This document shows positions 8,611 through 18,081 of a stretch of 64,000 bases of DNA, piece after piece. A program made the position numbers and the translations under genes. This DNA comes from an uncultured Acetatifactor sp. (GTDB lineage Bacteria; Bacillota; Clostridia; Lachnospirales; Lachnospiraceae), in assembly GCA_947581865.1 (NCBI GenBank), contig CANPWA010000015.1, positions 1-64,000 of the forward strand. Direction: 5' to 3'. Below the pieces are notes generated by a model. It did no database searches. It was not told where the DNA came from and was given only the letters and a program-made list of their open reading frames with translations. Positions within the stretch are counted from its first letter, which is position 1. The number at the start of each line of letters is the position of its first letter.

Positions 8611-9470
8611 TTAGCAACACACTAAATTTCCCGCGTTGTTGTTTTGTATAAATATCACCATAAATTCATGCTGTTTGTACCTTGCAATAACGATGTCATA
8701 AAATAAGCGCAAAAGAGATCTGCATATCCGATCCACATTTATTGCAATGACGGACAATACTATGGAACATCTCGTTGTCTCATCCAGCCTGCTGGTAATC
8801 AGTCCGAGCTCATATTTTTGCTTTGCAAGCGCGAAAGCCCTTTCTACTGCAATATGGGCATTTTTGCGGTACATCCGTGGAACGTAATAATCAAATCTTC
8901 TGCAGAGGTCATCAATGATTCCTTCCAGGTTTTCTCTGACCTCATTCAGGAGATTTACATCCTGCGGAAAAGAGATATGCCGTGGTGCACAGGCTGCATC
9001 AAGGATCAATGTTTTGTTGTTTCCAGCTGTATCTGTTTCAGCAGCATCCGGCTTGTTCCCGCCGCCTGGAGTTGGATCATCTAGGGCGTTGTATGCAATG
9101 ATCATTTCGTTGATCTCGCCAAGGAGATCATCTGTCAGACGCTTACGGAACTCTACAAGAAGCGATGGTACAAAGGGAGGTTCTGTCTGGTATCCCGGCA
9201 ACCCGATGAAATACTGGAAATACGGATTCTCTGTGATTTCCTCAACCAGCTCTCTGTCAGAGAAACCACGCTGTTTCTGAATCAGCAGAGAGCCAAGTGT
9301 CATTCTGAGAGTTTTTGCCGGCATTCCAGTTTTACCTGGAAAAAGTCTGGCATACTTTTTTCAATAGCATCCCACGGAATCGTTTCAGCTTTCTTAATCC
9401 AGTGATTTTCCGGATTCATTTTTAATCCTGCCGGCTGATTGAAATCTGCAAGTCCAAGCTGACGATATCA
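8611..9470 (-). pseudogene. IS1182/IS5-like (DUF772) transposase with internal deletion
   Basis: On the minus strand the front end (about 9470-9330) reads LGLADFNQPAGLKMNPENHW then IKKAETIPWDAIEK, followed by a frameshift into the open frame 9324-8611 (MPAKTLRMTLGSLLIQKQRG..., ENPYFQYFIGLPGYQTEPPF). After YYVPRMYRKNA the sequence jumps straight to the C-terminal block HIAVERAFALAKQKYELGLI, so roughly the central half, including most catalytic residues, is deleted. The element lies inside the IS30 remnant in opposite orientation. Terminal inverted repeats could not be defined. Confidence 0.7.
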
Positions 9471-9600
9471 TTCGAATTTATACATATCCCAAAGAGATTG
9501 AATACCGGAAGATGGCTTCATACTTGAGGACAAGAATGTTTTACTGTAATTCTAGTTCGCTATATCAGAAAGGTTCTTGTGAGGTAAACCACGAACTGAT

Positions 9601-9835
9601 ATGATACACCGTGTATTGCTGAAAGGGAGCAGTTTTGATGATCTGACACAGGAAGACATCTTTTTGATGATGAACCATATCAATTCTTACAAGAAGGAAA
9701 AAACTGAACAACCGCAGTCCATACGAAACAATCAGCTTTTACTACAGAGAAGATCTGCTTAAGAAACTGGGATGTTCTCCGGTGGCTGCTGAGAATGTTA
9801 TCTTAAAGCTGAAACTTCTCAAAAGCAACAGATAA
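9601..9835 (+). pseudogene. IS30-family transposase, C-terminal part, decayed
   Basis: The frame MIHRVLLKGSSFDDLTQEDI then FLMMNHINSYKKEK is the conserved IS30 C-terminus (IR.xLPKGTSFDxLTxEDI...HINxYxR). A frameshift follows, then YYREDLLKKLGCSPVAAENV appears in another frame and ends at TAA 9835. With 7865-8604 this is the same element split by the IS1182-like remnant, with roughly 100 codons of its middle lost. The stretch 9836-10192 holds no gene; it is AT-rich and contains a TATAAT at 10136-10141, a possible promoter for the methyltransferase operon. Confidence 0.7.
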
Positions 9836-10192
9836 AACTGTATAAGCAGCTAGAAAAGACCATCCAGTCATCATACCAAAGAGATGGATTCCCCGAATAC
9901 AAAAATTTCGAGAGGGGATCGTTATTTTTGTACACAGATTTTCTACTGAACGTATAATAACATGTCAGGCTGCAAATAAAGACTTGGAAATTTAAATGAG
10001 ACTCTCGGCTTGTTGTTCATCCTGGGAAAATCTCAATAATGATTTTGCGAAACCAATAAATCTAATCGTGAATTTAATTTTTAAGAGCGCGAAAATTTAT
10101 TGAAATATGTATATACAAAACATATGTTTGCGTGATATAATAATATTTAATATTTATATAAAAGTTTAATTTACTACAAATGGAGGCAAGAG

Positions 10193-10422
10193 ATGTAGAC
10201 GATAAGCTATAAAATGCTGTGGATACTGTTAATTGATAAAGATATGTTAAAAAAGGATTTGGCACATAAAACTAAAATAAGTTCAACATCTATAGCTAAT
10301 TGTCCAAGAATGAAAATGTAAATACGGAAATATTGCAAAAAATATGTAATGCTCTTGATTGTGATGTTTGTGACATTATGGAGATGGTTGAGAGTAATTC
10401 AGATATAGAAGGAGAGAATTAA
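10193..10422 (+). pseudogene. XRE-family regulator, frameshifted
   Basis: A GGAGG site precedes ATG 10193, but the second codon is TAG. The same frame then reads ISYKMLWILLIDKDMLKKDL then AHKTKISSTSIA, a lambda-repressor-type helix-turn-helix. After GCT AA a single base appears lost: moving frame by one restores LSKNENVNTEILQKICNALD then CDVCDIMEMVE, ending at TAA 10420-10422, 4 bp before the methyltransferase ATG. Such small XRE proteins commonly sit before C5-methyltransferases and control restriction-modification expression. Here it looks inactivated, unless it restarts at ATG 10213 as a short peptide. Confidence 0.7.
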
Positions 10423-10426
10423 TATA

Positions 10427-12214
10427 ATGATTAGATTAGCAACAGTTTTTAGTGGAATAGGAGCAATAGAGCATGCGTTGCAAAGAATGCAAATCAAAAA
10501 TGAAATAGTTTTTGCCTGTGATAATGGTGATGTTTCAATTCTTACAAAGAAAATAGATATGAACATAGATGAAATTGGAAATGAATTAAAATCATTATCG
10601 CAGATTATTAGAAAAATAAAATTTAATGATGAAGTAGAAGATTTGTATAAAAATCAGTTGGATGGTATGCTGACAGAAGCGCTAAATGAATATGAAAGTG
10701 TTCGTCAGAAACTTGATCCTTTTCCGCAACAAGATACAGAATTAGTTAAAAAAATATTAAAGAACGTTATTTCCATGAAAGGAGTAAATGTTTCAAGAAT
10801 AAAAGAGTACAAAAAATTTTTGGATGAACTTGGGCAAGGATCTGAACAACAGGCAAAACTTAGAGCACTACAGGTTATACTTGAAGTTTCAAATGACTAT
10901 AAGAAAGATAATTCACTTGATGATCTTGGAAAAGATATTGAATTTGAAAGTGGCGATGATATTGATTGGAGAAGTATTTCAGAGCTGGTATATTCAGCTT
11001 ACGAAAAGCTGGAATCTTTAGATGGAAAGAAAATAATTCGTAAAGTGCAAGATTTATCGCAAAGAGCAAGTCAGCTACATGAGAAAATTAATTATATGGA
11101 TGTCCAAAAAAAACTTGAAGCTATGGGAGATGACTGGACTGCAAGAAAGCAATATGTAGATTCTCTTTATAAAGGAATGGAAAAGAGAAATAAGGTAAAG
11201 TTATCATATATGGCAAATTATAATATAAAAGATGAGCAGTTTCATTGGAATGTTGCATTTTTGAATGGCAAGCAATATGCGGACCAAGTGGATCTTTTTG
11301 TTGGTGGAAGCCCTTGTCAATCATTCTCTTTAGTAGGTAAGCAACGTGGATTGGATGATACTAGAGGAACACTTTTTTATGAGTATGCAAGATTGATTGA
11401 TGAAATAAAACCAAAAGTTTTTATTTATGAAAATGTAAAAGCGGTTACAACTCATGATGGAGGAAAAACATGGAAAAAAATGCAACAGGTTTTTTCAGAA
11501 TTGGGCTATAAATTTACATGGTCGATTTTAAATTCAAAGAATTTTGGCATTCCACAGAATAGAGAAAGATTATTTGTCGTGGGATTTCGAGAAGATTTGA
11601 AATTGATAAAGGAATTTAGCTTTCCAAATCCAATTCCTTTAAAGAAAAAAATGAGAGATTTTCTTATGGATAATGCTCCGGGTGGGTATTTCCTGCCAAA
11701 GAAAGGGGTGGAATTTGTAACAAAAGAAAAAAACCTTTTAAAACAATTTACTCAAATTGACGGTGATATTCAATTGTGCCAAAAGAAGAATCAACAGTTT
11801 AACTGGCATGGTGATTTTGTTTTTCAGTCAGAAGATGATGCAAAAGAGAAAAAAATACCTGAACTTGAAAAATATTTTTTGTCTGAAAAAGTCGTTAAAT
11901 ATGTAATGGCTGCAGGTACAAAGAATTTTTATAGTAAACCGAAGACAGATTTAGATGTAGCAAGACCATTACTTACAACCATGCATAAAATGCACAGGGC
12001 AGGAGTTGACAATTATGTTACAACAGATGGAAGATTAAGAAAACTCACACCAAGAGAATGCTTGCGTCTTATGGGTTTTTCTGACAATTTTAAGATAGAA
12101 GTATCAGATACATCTATGTATCAGCAGGCTGGTAATTCAATAGTAGTAGATGTTTTAATTCATATTATGAACAAAGTTATTGAAAGTTTTCCATCTTTAA
12201 TGGAGGAGGAATAG
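10427..12214 (+). CDS. DNA (cytosine-5-)-methyltransferase of a LlaJI-type restriction system
   Basis: A 595-residue m5C methyltransferase. Motif I is at the N-terminus (LATVFSGIGAIEHAL). The catalytic Cys297 is in motif IV (GGSPCQSFS), motif VI is YENVKAV, motif VIII NFGIPQNRERLF, motif IX LTPRECLRLMGF, and motif X QQAGNSIVVDVL. A helical insertion of about 250 residues separates motif I/II from motif IV, which makes it much longer than simple enzymes of the Dcm type. It transfers methyl from SAM to C5 of cytosine in the target site, protecting it from the nuclease encoded next. The following gene starts 4 bp after its stop, so they are co-transcribed. The target sequence cannot be read from the protein. 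Confidence 0.92.
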   Translation: MIRLATVFSGIGAIEHALQRMQIKNEIVFACDNGDVSILTKKIDMNIDEIGNELKSLSQIIRKIKFNDEVEDLYKNQLDGMLTEALNEYESVRQKLDPFPQQDTELVKKILKNVISMKGVNVSRIKEYKKFLDELGQGSEQQAKLRALQVILEVSNDYKKDNSLDDLGKDIEFESGDDIDWRSISELVYSAYEKLESLDGKKIIRKVQDLSQRASQLHEKINYMDVQKKLEAMGDDWTARKQYVDSLYKGMEKRNKVKLSYMANYNIKDEQFHWNVAFLNGKQYADQVDLFVGGSPCQSFSLVGKQRGLDDTRGTLFYEYARLIDEIKPKVFIYENVKAVTTHDGGKTWKKMQQVFSELGYKFTWSILNSKNFGIPQNRERLFVVGFREDLKLIKEFSFPNPIPLKKKMRDFLMDNAPGGYFLPKKGVEFVTKEKNLLKQFTQIDGDIQLCQKKNQQFNWHGDFVFQSEDDAKEKKIPELEKYFLSEKVVKYVMAAGTKNFYSKPKTDLDVARPLLTTMHKMHRAGVDNYVTTDGRLRKLTPRECLRLMGFSDNFKIEVSDTSMYQQAGNSIVVDVLIHIMNKVIESFPSLMEEE

Positions 12215-12218
12215 GTTT

Positions 12219-13868
12219 ATGTCGTTTTCACCATTTGCTAGATTTAGAAATTTTACAGTTGATAATTTAAAAGCACTATTGGAAGTATATCCTGATCAGG
12301 CAGAGCATTTTAATTGGAGTGAAGCAGGTGATTTGATTGAGAGTGTTTCTTCAGGGTATAAAAGAACTTCTTATCAGCAGGCATGCCAGTTTGGGTTAGA
12401 AGACAGAGGGGATGATAGATTCCGGGTTCAATCATATTTATATACTTTTAGTGATGATATGCTTGAAAAGTATATGCAATTTTGGATTGAAACATATTAT
12501 GCTCCAAATCCGTATGTCAATTCAGATGATGAGCCTATTTTGATTTTTTGTGAAATTGCAAAGGAGATATTAGATAATCCAAATTTAAAAATAGATTATA
12601 ATGATTTTTTTAGTCGTAGGATTGGTGGAAAAAGTGAGGATATTCTTCTCAACGCGTTAAAGGCATATGCTGCACCACTAAAGTACGAGAAACAAGATGG
12701 TGTACAGTTCTTGTATGTAGATAAACAGAATTCCGCATATTTAAGAGAAAGAGTTTCATTTATTGAGAAAGAATTTCACATTCCTGAAAATAATTCTCGT
12801 AAAGAATTTTTTGATCGTTATGCATATACACAGTTTTGTAAATTTCATGGAATTGTAAGTCAGCTTCTAGAGGAAATAAACACTGAAAAAACTAATACCA
12901 AAGAAAAGAGATTAACCGGTGCTGAGAATGTTTTATTATACGGAGTACCGGGGGCAGGAAAGAGCTATAAAATTGCAAAGGATTATTGCTCTGATCCAAG
13001 AAGAATAGAGAGGGTGGTATTTCATCCAGATTATACATATTCCGATTTTGTGGGACAGATTTTGCCACGCGTAGTGGATGATAAGCTTAGATATGTCTTT
13101 ACACCAGGACCATTTACAAAAATGCTGAAAAAAGCGTGGGAAAATCCAGGATATCATTACTATTTGATAATTGAAGAAATTAACCGGGGGAATGCTCCTG
13201 CAATTTTTGGAGAAATTTTTCAGCTATTGGACAGGAAAGATGCCGAGACATATCCTGAAGATGTTGTTGGCGAAAGTATATATGGTATCTCTAATTATGA
13301 TGTGGCAAATGAGGTATATGGAAACTCAGGATATGAAGTGAGAATTCCATCTAATATGTCTGTCCTTGCAACAATGAATACAGCTGATCAGAATGTTTTT
13401 ACATTGGATACCGCTTTTCAGAGACGATGGAAAATGGAACATATACCAAATAAATTTGTATTTGAGGAAGGCAAACATGCGATGGATATGATTCAAGGGT
13501 CTACAGTAAACTGGGGTACCTTTGCGACAGTGGTTAATGATGTTATTATAGATATAAATCAGGATATCAGTAGCTCAGAAGATAAGCGTCTAGGTGCATA
13601 TTTTGTCAAGGGAAATGAACTTTCTCAGAAGGCATTTGCAGAAAAAGTTTTAAAATATCTGTGGGATGATGCATTTAAAATGGATAAAGAGGCTGTTTTT
13701 GATTCAAAATTCAAGTCATTAGAGTCTGTTATTGAAACATATGAAGCAACAGGAGAGGATTGTTTAGCAGCAGTTTTAAGAACTGATTTGTATACCAAAA
13801 TGATTATGAGCATGAAAGAACGTAGCTCAAATAAAGAAATAGGTACAGCAGAAGAAGCACAGAAGTAG
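12219..13868 (+). CDS. McrB-like AAA+ GTPase/ATPase subunit of the restriction system
   Basis: A 549-residue motor subunit. The N-terminal 220 residues are a probable DNA-recognition and oligomerisation region with no recognised fold. The AAA+ module follows: Walker A GVPGAGKS (Gly242-Ser249), a DYTYSDFVGQILPRV segment, Walker B YLIIEEINRGN (Glu319/Glu320), and the McrB-family sensor MNTADQNVFTLDTAFQRRW. McrB-type proteins form hexamers that translocate or remodel DNA and activate the nuclease subunit, here the LlaJI-like protein encoded 5 bp downstream. In the LlaJI system the equivalent gene is R1. All nucleotide-binding motifs are intact. Confidence 0.9.
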   Translation: MSFSPFARFRNFTVDNLKALLEVYPDQAEHFNWSEAGDLIESVSSGYKRTSYQQACQFGLEDRGDDRFRVQSYLYTFSDDMLEKYMQFWIETYYAPNPYVNSDDEPILIFCEIAKEILDNPNLKIDYNDFFSRRIGGKSEDILLNALKAYAAPLKYEKQDGVQFLYVDKQNSAYLRERVSFIEKEFHIPENNSRKEFFDRYAYTQFCKFHGIVSQLLEEINTEKTNTKEKRLTGAENVLLYGVPGAGKSYKIAKDYCSDPRRIERVVFHPDYTYSDFVGQILPRVVDDKLRYVFTPGPFTKMLKKAWENPGYHYYLIIEEINRGNAPAIFGEIFQLLDRKDAETYPEDVVGESIYGISNYDVANEVYGNSGYEVRIPSNMSVLATMNTADQNVFTLDTAFQRRWKMEHIPNKFVFEEGKHAMDMIQGSTVNWGTFATVVNDVIIDINQDISSSEDKRLGAYFVKGNELSQKAFAEKVLKYLWDDAFKMDKEAVFDSKFKSLESVIETYEATGEDCLAAVLRTDLYTKMIMSMKERSSNKEIGTAEEAQK

Positions 13869-13873
13869 GGAGT

Positions 13874-15106
13874 ATGATTATGACTGATTTATCAATAAGG
13901 GATAAATGTTTAGTAAATACTAACTGCGATGAAGATACTTTTGTTGGATTAAAATGTGAAGAAGGAAATTTTAGTGTGCATTTTCCTTTAGGATTTGTAT
14001 TTCCAGTGGATGATAAAGAATTACGGAAGGATATAATGGTTCTTTTATCAGTTATTGGGAAAACAACTTCACGTAAAGATTCTGAGATACAAAATGAAGC
14101 AAGAACATATAATTGCACAGCATTTCCATTTCAGGCGTATCTGTCAATTATTCGGGATTTTTATGAAAGAGGTTATTATAAGGAGCGAGAGGTTCATTTT
14201 ACAGTTGCTAAACGTGGAAAAATAGATTGGAATAGAACAATCAAGACGCAAAAACCTTATGTACAGGACAATGATAGTTTTTATCTTGATTTTGTTACTA
14301 GGAAAAATCAGGTCAATGAGAATGAGATGATTTCACTGATTCATGAATATTGTGTTTATGAGAGTTTCAGTAAAGTTGGATGGTTGTTTACTACTACATT
14401 ACCCAAGAAACCGCGAATAAAAAGGAATGATCGCCTTTTTAAGTCTACACTGATAACAAAAATCTCGCAGACATTTAATGACAGAAACAGGAAACTTTTT
14501 CAGGACATGCTTGCCATAATTTTGTATAAGGGTGGGGAAGAGTCTGAGACAAATTATCGGTACGGAACATACAGATTTGAGTACGTATGGGAAGCGTTAA
14601 TTGACAATGTATACGGAATTAAAGGAAAAGAAGAATATTTCCCCAAGACATACTGGACTATTGATGGTGTGCAATATCAAAATGCATGCCTGGAACCTGA
14701 TACAATCATGATTTGGAGTGGAAATATATATGTACTTGATGCGAAATATTATAAATATGGTGCAACAAAGAGGGTATCGGATTTGCCTGAGTCCACTTCT
14801 ATAAATAAACAGATTACGTATGGTGAGTTCATTGCGGAGCAGGAACAGTTCAAAGAAAAGCATGGTGAAAATTATAAGGTTTACAATGCCTTTATATTAC
14901 CATATGCACAGGAAAATGGAGAGGTATTAAAGAATATTGGAGTTGCTTATAGTGATTGGAAAACAAATAAAAAAATTTATGAAAATATTCAGGGTATTTT
15001 ATTGGATGTAAAACATTTGATGTACGCATCATGGGGACAGAATATAGAGGAAATCGATAAACTTATACGATGTATTGAAGGAGGAATAAAAAATGCAGAG
15101 AATTAA
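13874..15106 (+). CDS. LlaJI-family restriction endonuclease subunit (McrC-like partner)
   Basis: A 410-residue protein matching the RE_LlaJI family. A PD-(D/E)xK-type catalytic centre is visible as EPDTIMIW...YVLDAKYYKYG (Asp276, Asp289, Lys291). The N-terminal half contains FPLGFVFPVDDKELRKDIMV and an AFPFQAYLSIIRDFYERGYY segment typical of the family. It is the cleaving partner of the McrB-like motor; together they cut unmethylated target sites. It starts 5 bp after the motor gene (ATG 13874; 13880 is an alternative) and overlaps the HNH gene by 14 bp, indicating translational coupling across the operon. Confidence 0.88.
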   Translation: MIMTDLSIRDKCLVNTNCDEDTFVGLKCEEGNFSVHFPLGFVFPVDDKELRKDIMVLLSVIGKTTSRKDSEIQNEARTYNCTAFPFQAYLSIIRDFYERGYYKEREVHFTVAKRGKIDWNRTIKTQKPYVQDNDSFYLDFVTRKNQVNENEMISLIHEYCVYESFSKVGWLFTTTLPKKPRIKRNDRLFKSTLITKISQTFNDRNRKLFQDMLAIILYKGGEESETNYRYGTYRFEYVWEALIDNVYGIKGKEEYFPKTYWTIDGVQYQNACLEPDTIMIWSGNIYVLDAKYYKYGATKRVSDLPESTSINKQITYGEFIAEQEQFKEKHGENYKVYNAFILPYAQENGEVLKNIGVAYSDWKTNKKIYENIQGILLDVKHLMYASWGQNIEEIDKLIRCIEGGIKNAEN

Positions 15107-16046
15107 GAAAGACGAAATCTTTTTTGAAAATATCCCTTTATATGGCTCAAATATTGTGACAAAAAGTTCAAGTGGACTTGGAGGTGAAATTTATTTCAAT
15201 ATAAGTGATATAGATTTCTTTGGAGGAAATGTGAATTCAACACAAACAATTGCTGGAAAAGAAGTATATTCTTTAAGTAAATTAAATGTATATAGATTTG
15301 ATAAAAAGAATCTTTTAGAATATATGGATTTGATAAAAGATGAATTTATTTTGAATCTGTTCTATGATTATAAAGAATTTTCTAGAAATTCAGATAAATG
15401 GAAAATGATAGACGAGGACGGTTGGAAGTATAGAAAAGATAAAATTGAAAGTGCTTCAAATTTGGAATTTGATATGTATCTTAAAAAATCTACATTAGAA
15501 AGAGGATTTATAGGATGCAATTCCTCCGAGATTTATTCTTTGGTAATTGCTTATACATTGATCCCCAACTATACAGAATTAAAAATCGAGCGAACACATG
15601 AAAATGGACATTATTGTTATACCTTTTTACTGAATCTAAAGTCTTCTGTAGATTTTGCGTCAGAGTTTAATCAGGAGTTCGAAGAAGAAGTTGAAAATAA
15701 AAGAGGTGTGAACAGAGTAGATTTGTTAGGTGATGCATGCAATAGAGGAAAAAAACCTAGTAAGTCTCGTGTTAATACAATTGTATATTATAGAGATCCT
15801 GTTATTGCAGCAGCGGTAAAAGAAAGAGCAAATGGTCAATGTGACTTGTGCGGACAACCTGCTCCGTTTAATAATGCTAATGGATTTCCTTATTTGGAGG
15901 AACATCATTTAGTTAGACTAGCTGATGGAGGGGATGATAGTGTCAATAATGCGGTGGCATTATGTCCTAATTGTCATAGAAAAATGCATATTGTAAACGA
16001 TGAGAAAGATAGGGAAACGCTTAAGAAAAAATATTATCATATATAA
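15093..16046 (+). CDS. HNH endonuclease
   Basis: A 317-residue protein with a unique N-terminal region of about 230 residues and a C-terminal HNH nuclease. The zinc-ribbon HNH core is complete: CDLCGQPAPF, then LEEHHLVRLADGGDDS, NNAVALCPNCHRKMH (CxxC...HH...N...CxxC-H). It is the fourth gene of the LlaJI-like operon, overlapping the preceding gene by 14 bp. It may be a second nuclease of the system, for example attacking modified or cleaved DNA, or an accessory restriction enzyme. No homologue of the N-terminal part was recognised. Confidence 0.85.
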   Translation: MQRIKKDEIFFENIPLYGSNIVTKSSSGLGGEIYFNISDIDFFGGNVNSTQTIAGKEVYSLSKLNVYRFDKKNLLEYMDLIKDEFILNLFYDYKEFSRNSDKWKMIDEDGWKYRKDKIESASNLEFDMYLKKSTLERGFIGCNSSEIYSLVIAYTLIPNYTELKIERTHENGHYCYTFLLNLKSSVDFASEFNQEFEEEVENKRGVNRVDLLGDACNRGKKPSKSRVNTIVYYRDPVIAAAVKERANGQCDLCGQPAPFNNANGFPYLEEHHLVRLADGGDDSVNNAVALCPNCHRKMHIVNDEKDRETLKKKYYHI

Positions 16047-16503
16047 AAGTGATGAGTAAATAATAAGGTTATGACTAGAGATATTTGCCAATATAATAGA
16101 GCACATAGATATCCTAATAAAGATTATATTTTTGAATAGTAAAGGGAAGAGAATTACATTGGGTTCAGCCTTAAAAGGTGTTTAAAAACTTATTAAAAAA
16201 GAGCTTATTATAAGCGTGAAAAAGTACTTTACAGATCTTGAAAATAAGAAGATAGAGGATGTTTCTAAGTGGCTGATGAATTAGGAAAATGTAGAGAACA
16301 TTATAAATGATAAACTTAAATGTAATGATAGGTATTAAAAATGTCATCTAAAGTGGCACTCAAGGCAGTGTCTAATATAATGGATTATAATGATGTGATT
16401 GAAGGGAGTCGGCAGAGAAGAATATTGATAGAGTTAATGAAATCAACTATAATGATATTAAACTGATAGGATAATTTTTTAGAAGGGAGAATCATTCAGT
16501 ATC
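16047..16503 (+). other. Gene-poor stretch with coding debris
   Basis: No intact gene. Two short frames look like protein debris: VKKYFTDLENKKIEDVSKWL followed by MN, a stop, then ENVENIINDKLKC (about 16215-16338); and MSSKVALKAVSNIMDYNDVI (about 16341-16466). They could be parts of one decayed gene. A purine-rich AGAAGGGAGAA sequence near 16480 may serve the next gene. Confidence 0.4.
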
Positions 16504-18081
16504 GTGGAAGAAAAATATACGAAAATTATATCCCCTATTTCAGCATTAATTCCATGGGAGTCATATGATTATCAAGGGCATATTGCATTGTATGTTACTT
16601 TGAAAAAAATATATGAGCTGCTTATAAATGGAGAGGATTTATGCACTTACAAATTACAAATTGAGGGTATAGAAGATTTCTCGTTGTTAAAAGATAATAG
16701 GTATTTATCATTACATCAAGTTAAAGCAGGTAAAGTTGACTTGGATGATAATGATAAGTTTGCGTTTTTAATTGCGCTTATAGAGAATGATAATGCTGAA
16801 GGATATTTTCATATAAATACTTCTTCTAGTATTCCAAGTGATTTTTGTAAAAAAACAATCAATCAAATTGAGATAATCCTTGGCAACTTGGATAAAAAAG
16901 TCATTTTAAATAATCAAATGGATGCTGGTGCAAATATAAAAGATTATATAATTTATGAAGAAGTGTCAAAAAATGCTAAGAAGGCAAGTGCATATAATCT
17001 TATTAAGTATGTGGTAAATACGAGACATCCCGCAGGATATAACATTGAAAATGTAAAGACTGCTGTGGTTGATATAGTCGATATACTAAATGTATATTAC
17101 AATGAAATTAAGAATGTTATTGATGATTCGTCGATTATTGAACCGGATAGGAAGTATTTACAGGTCTATCCCAAATGCTTTGATACAAACAGTGAGATTA
17201 GGGAAGAAGCTACAGGTATAATCAAGAATATATTACTGCATACAAAACAAGAATATGGGGCATTTCTTAATAGTGATTATACAAAATTTGTATATGGTCG
17301 TCTTTTCCTTTTTATGAAAGAAAAAATAACAAACCATATCAACAATGTATCGAGTAATGATAAATGCTTGATATCTTTTAAAGAAATAATTGATGTGATT
17401 TCAATCAATTATTCTGATGAATTGAATACTATAGAGTATCAATATTATCAGGTTTTAAGAGCTGTGGCAGATGTTTACGCAGCATATCCGCAGGAAGCAA
17501 GAACAAGCTGTACAGAAATGAATTGTCATGATTGTTGTGATTATGATTTATGCAACCTAAGTGAACAAATTAGGGGGCTTTTTGCTAAAGAAAACAAAGA
17601 TCAAATAAGTATTATTCATAATTTAATATTGTGTGAGCCTGAAAAAGGAAGAAATAATAATCTACCTTCTGATTCTCTGATTTCACATTTACTATGTGAC
17701 CTTATACGAGAGGTTTCTAGAATGAAGTTATTAAATAATAACATTTTTCAAACTATAGGGAATAATTTAGAAGTGTATAGACTTACTCTTGATGAGAGCC
17801 GAGATCAGTATGAGATTCAAAAGAAAATTCGACAGTTTATAAGTGTTGAAACAGATAAAACTTTATTGTATGAAACGGATGTGCTTATTACTGATAGACT
17901 AGATGAACAGTTTTTGGTTTTTAATGAAGATAAAATAAATATTTTAGGTGAGAAAGAACTTGAGGAACTTAGAAACCATAATGTCTCATTTGCAAGTATT
18001 GATGAGATGAAAAAAGAATCAAATCGACCAAAGGTGATTCGCCTGATTAACAAAAATACAGCGATAGGAGAATTAAAATAA
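16504..18081 (+). CDS. lmuA-like: Lamassu/ABC-3C effector with Cap4/DUF4297-like nuclease domain
   Basis: A 525-residue protein starting at GTG. The N-terminal about 200 residues look like a PD-(D/E)xK nuclease of the Cap4/DUF4297 type: Glu54 and Asp58 in LQIEGIEDFS, and the Q-x-K signature LHQVKAGK (Gln72, Lys74). The C-terminal half is helical and would bind the partner proteins. A tight cysteine cluster (Cys336, 341, 344, 345, 350; CTEMNCHDCCDYDLC) could bind zinc. The gene abuts the small middle gene, whose ATG follows the TAA directly, and the SMC-like ATPase. In Lamassu systems the ATPase complex senses phage DNA and unleashes the LmuA nuclease. Assignment rests on gene order and motifs. 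Confidence 0.75.
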   Translation: MEEKYTKIISPISALIPWESYDYQGHIALYVTLKKIYELLINGEDLCTYKLQIEGIEDFSLLKDNRYLSLHQVKAGKVDLDDNDKFAFLIALIENDNAEGYFHINTSSSIPSDFCKKTINQIEIILGNLDKKVILNNQMDAGANIKDYIIYEEVSKNAKKASAYNLIKYVVNTRHPAGYNIENVKTAVVDIVDILNVYYNEIKNVIDDSSIIEPDRKYLQVYPKCFDTNSEIREEATGIIKNILLHTKQEYGAFLNSDYTKFVYGRLFLFMKEKITNHINNVSSNDKCLISFKEIIDVISINYSDELNTIEYQYYQVLRAVADVYAAYPQEARTSCTEMNCHDCCDYDLCNLSEQIRGLFAKENKDQISIIHNLILCEPEKGRNNNLPSDSLISHLLCDLIREVSRMKLLNNNIFQTIGNNLEVYRLTLDESRDQYEIQKKIRQFISVETDKTLLYETDVLITDRLDEQFLVFNEDKINILGEKELEELRNHNVSFASIDEMKKESNRPKVIRLINKNTAIGELK

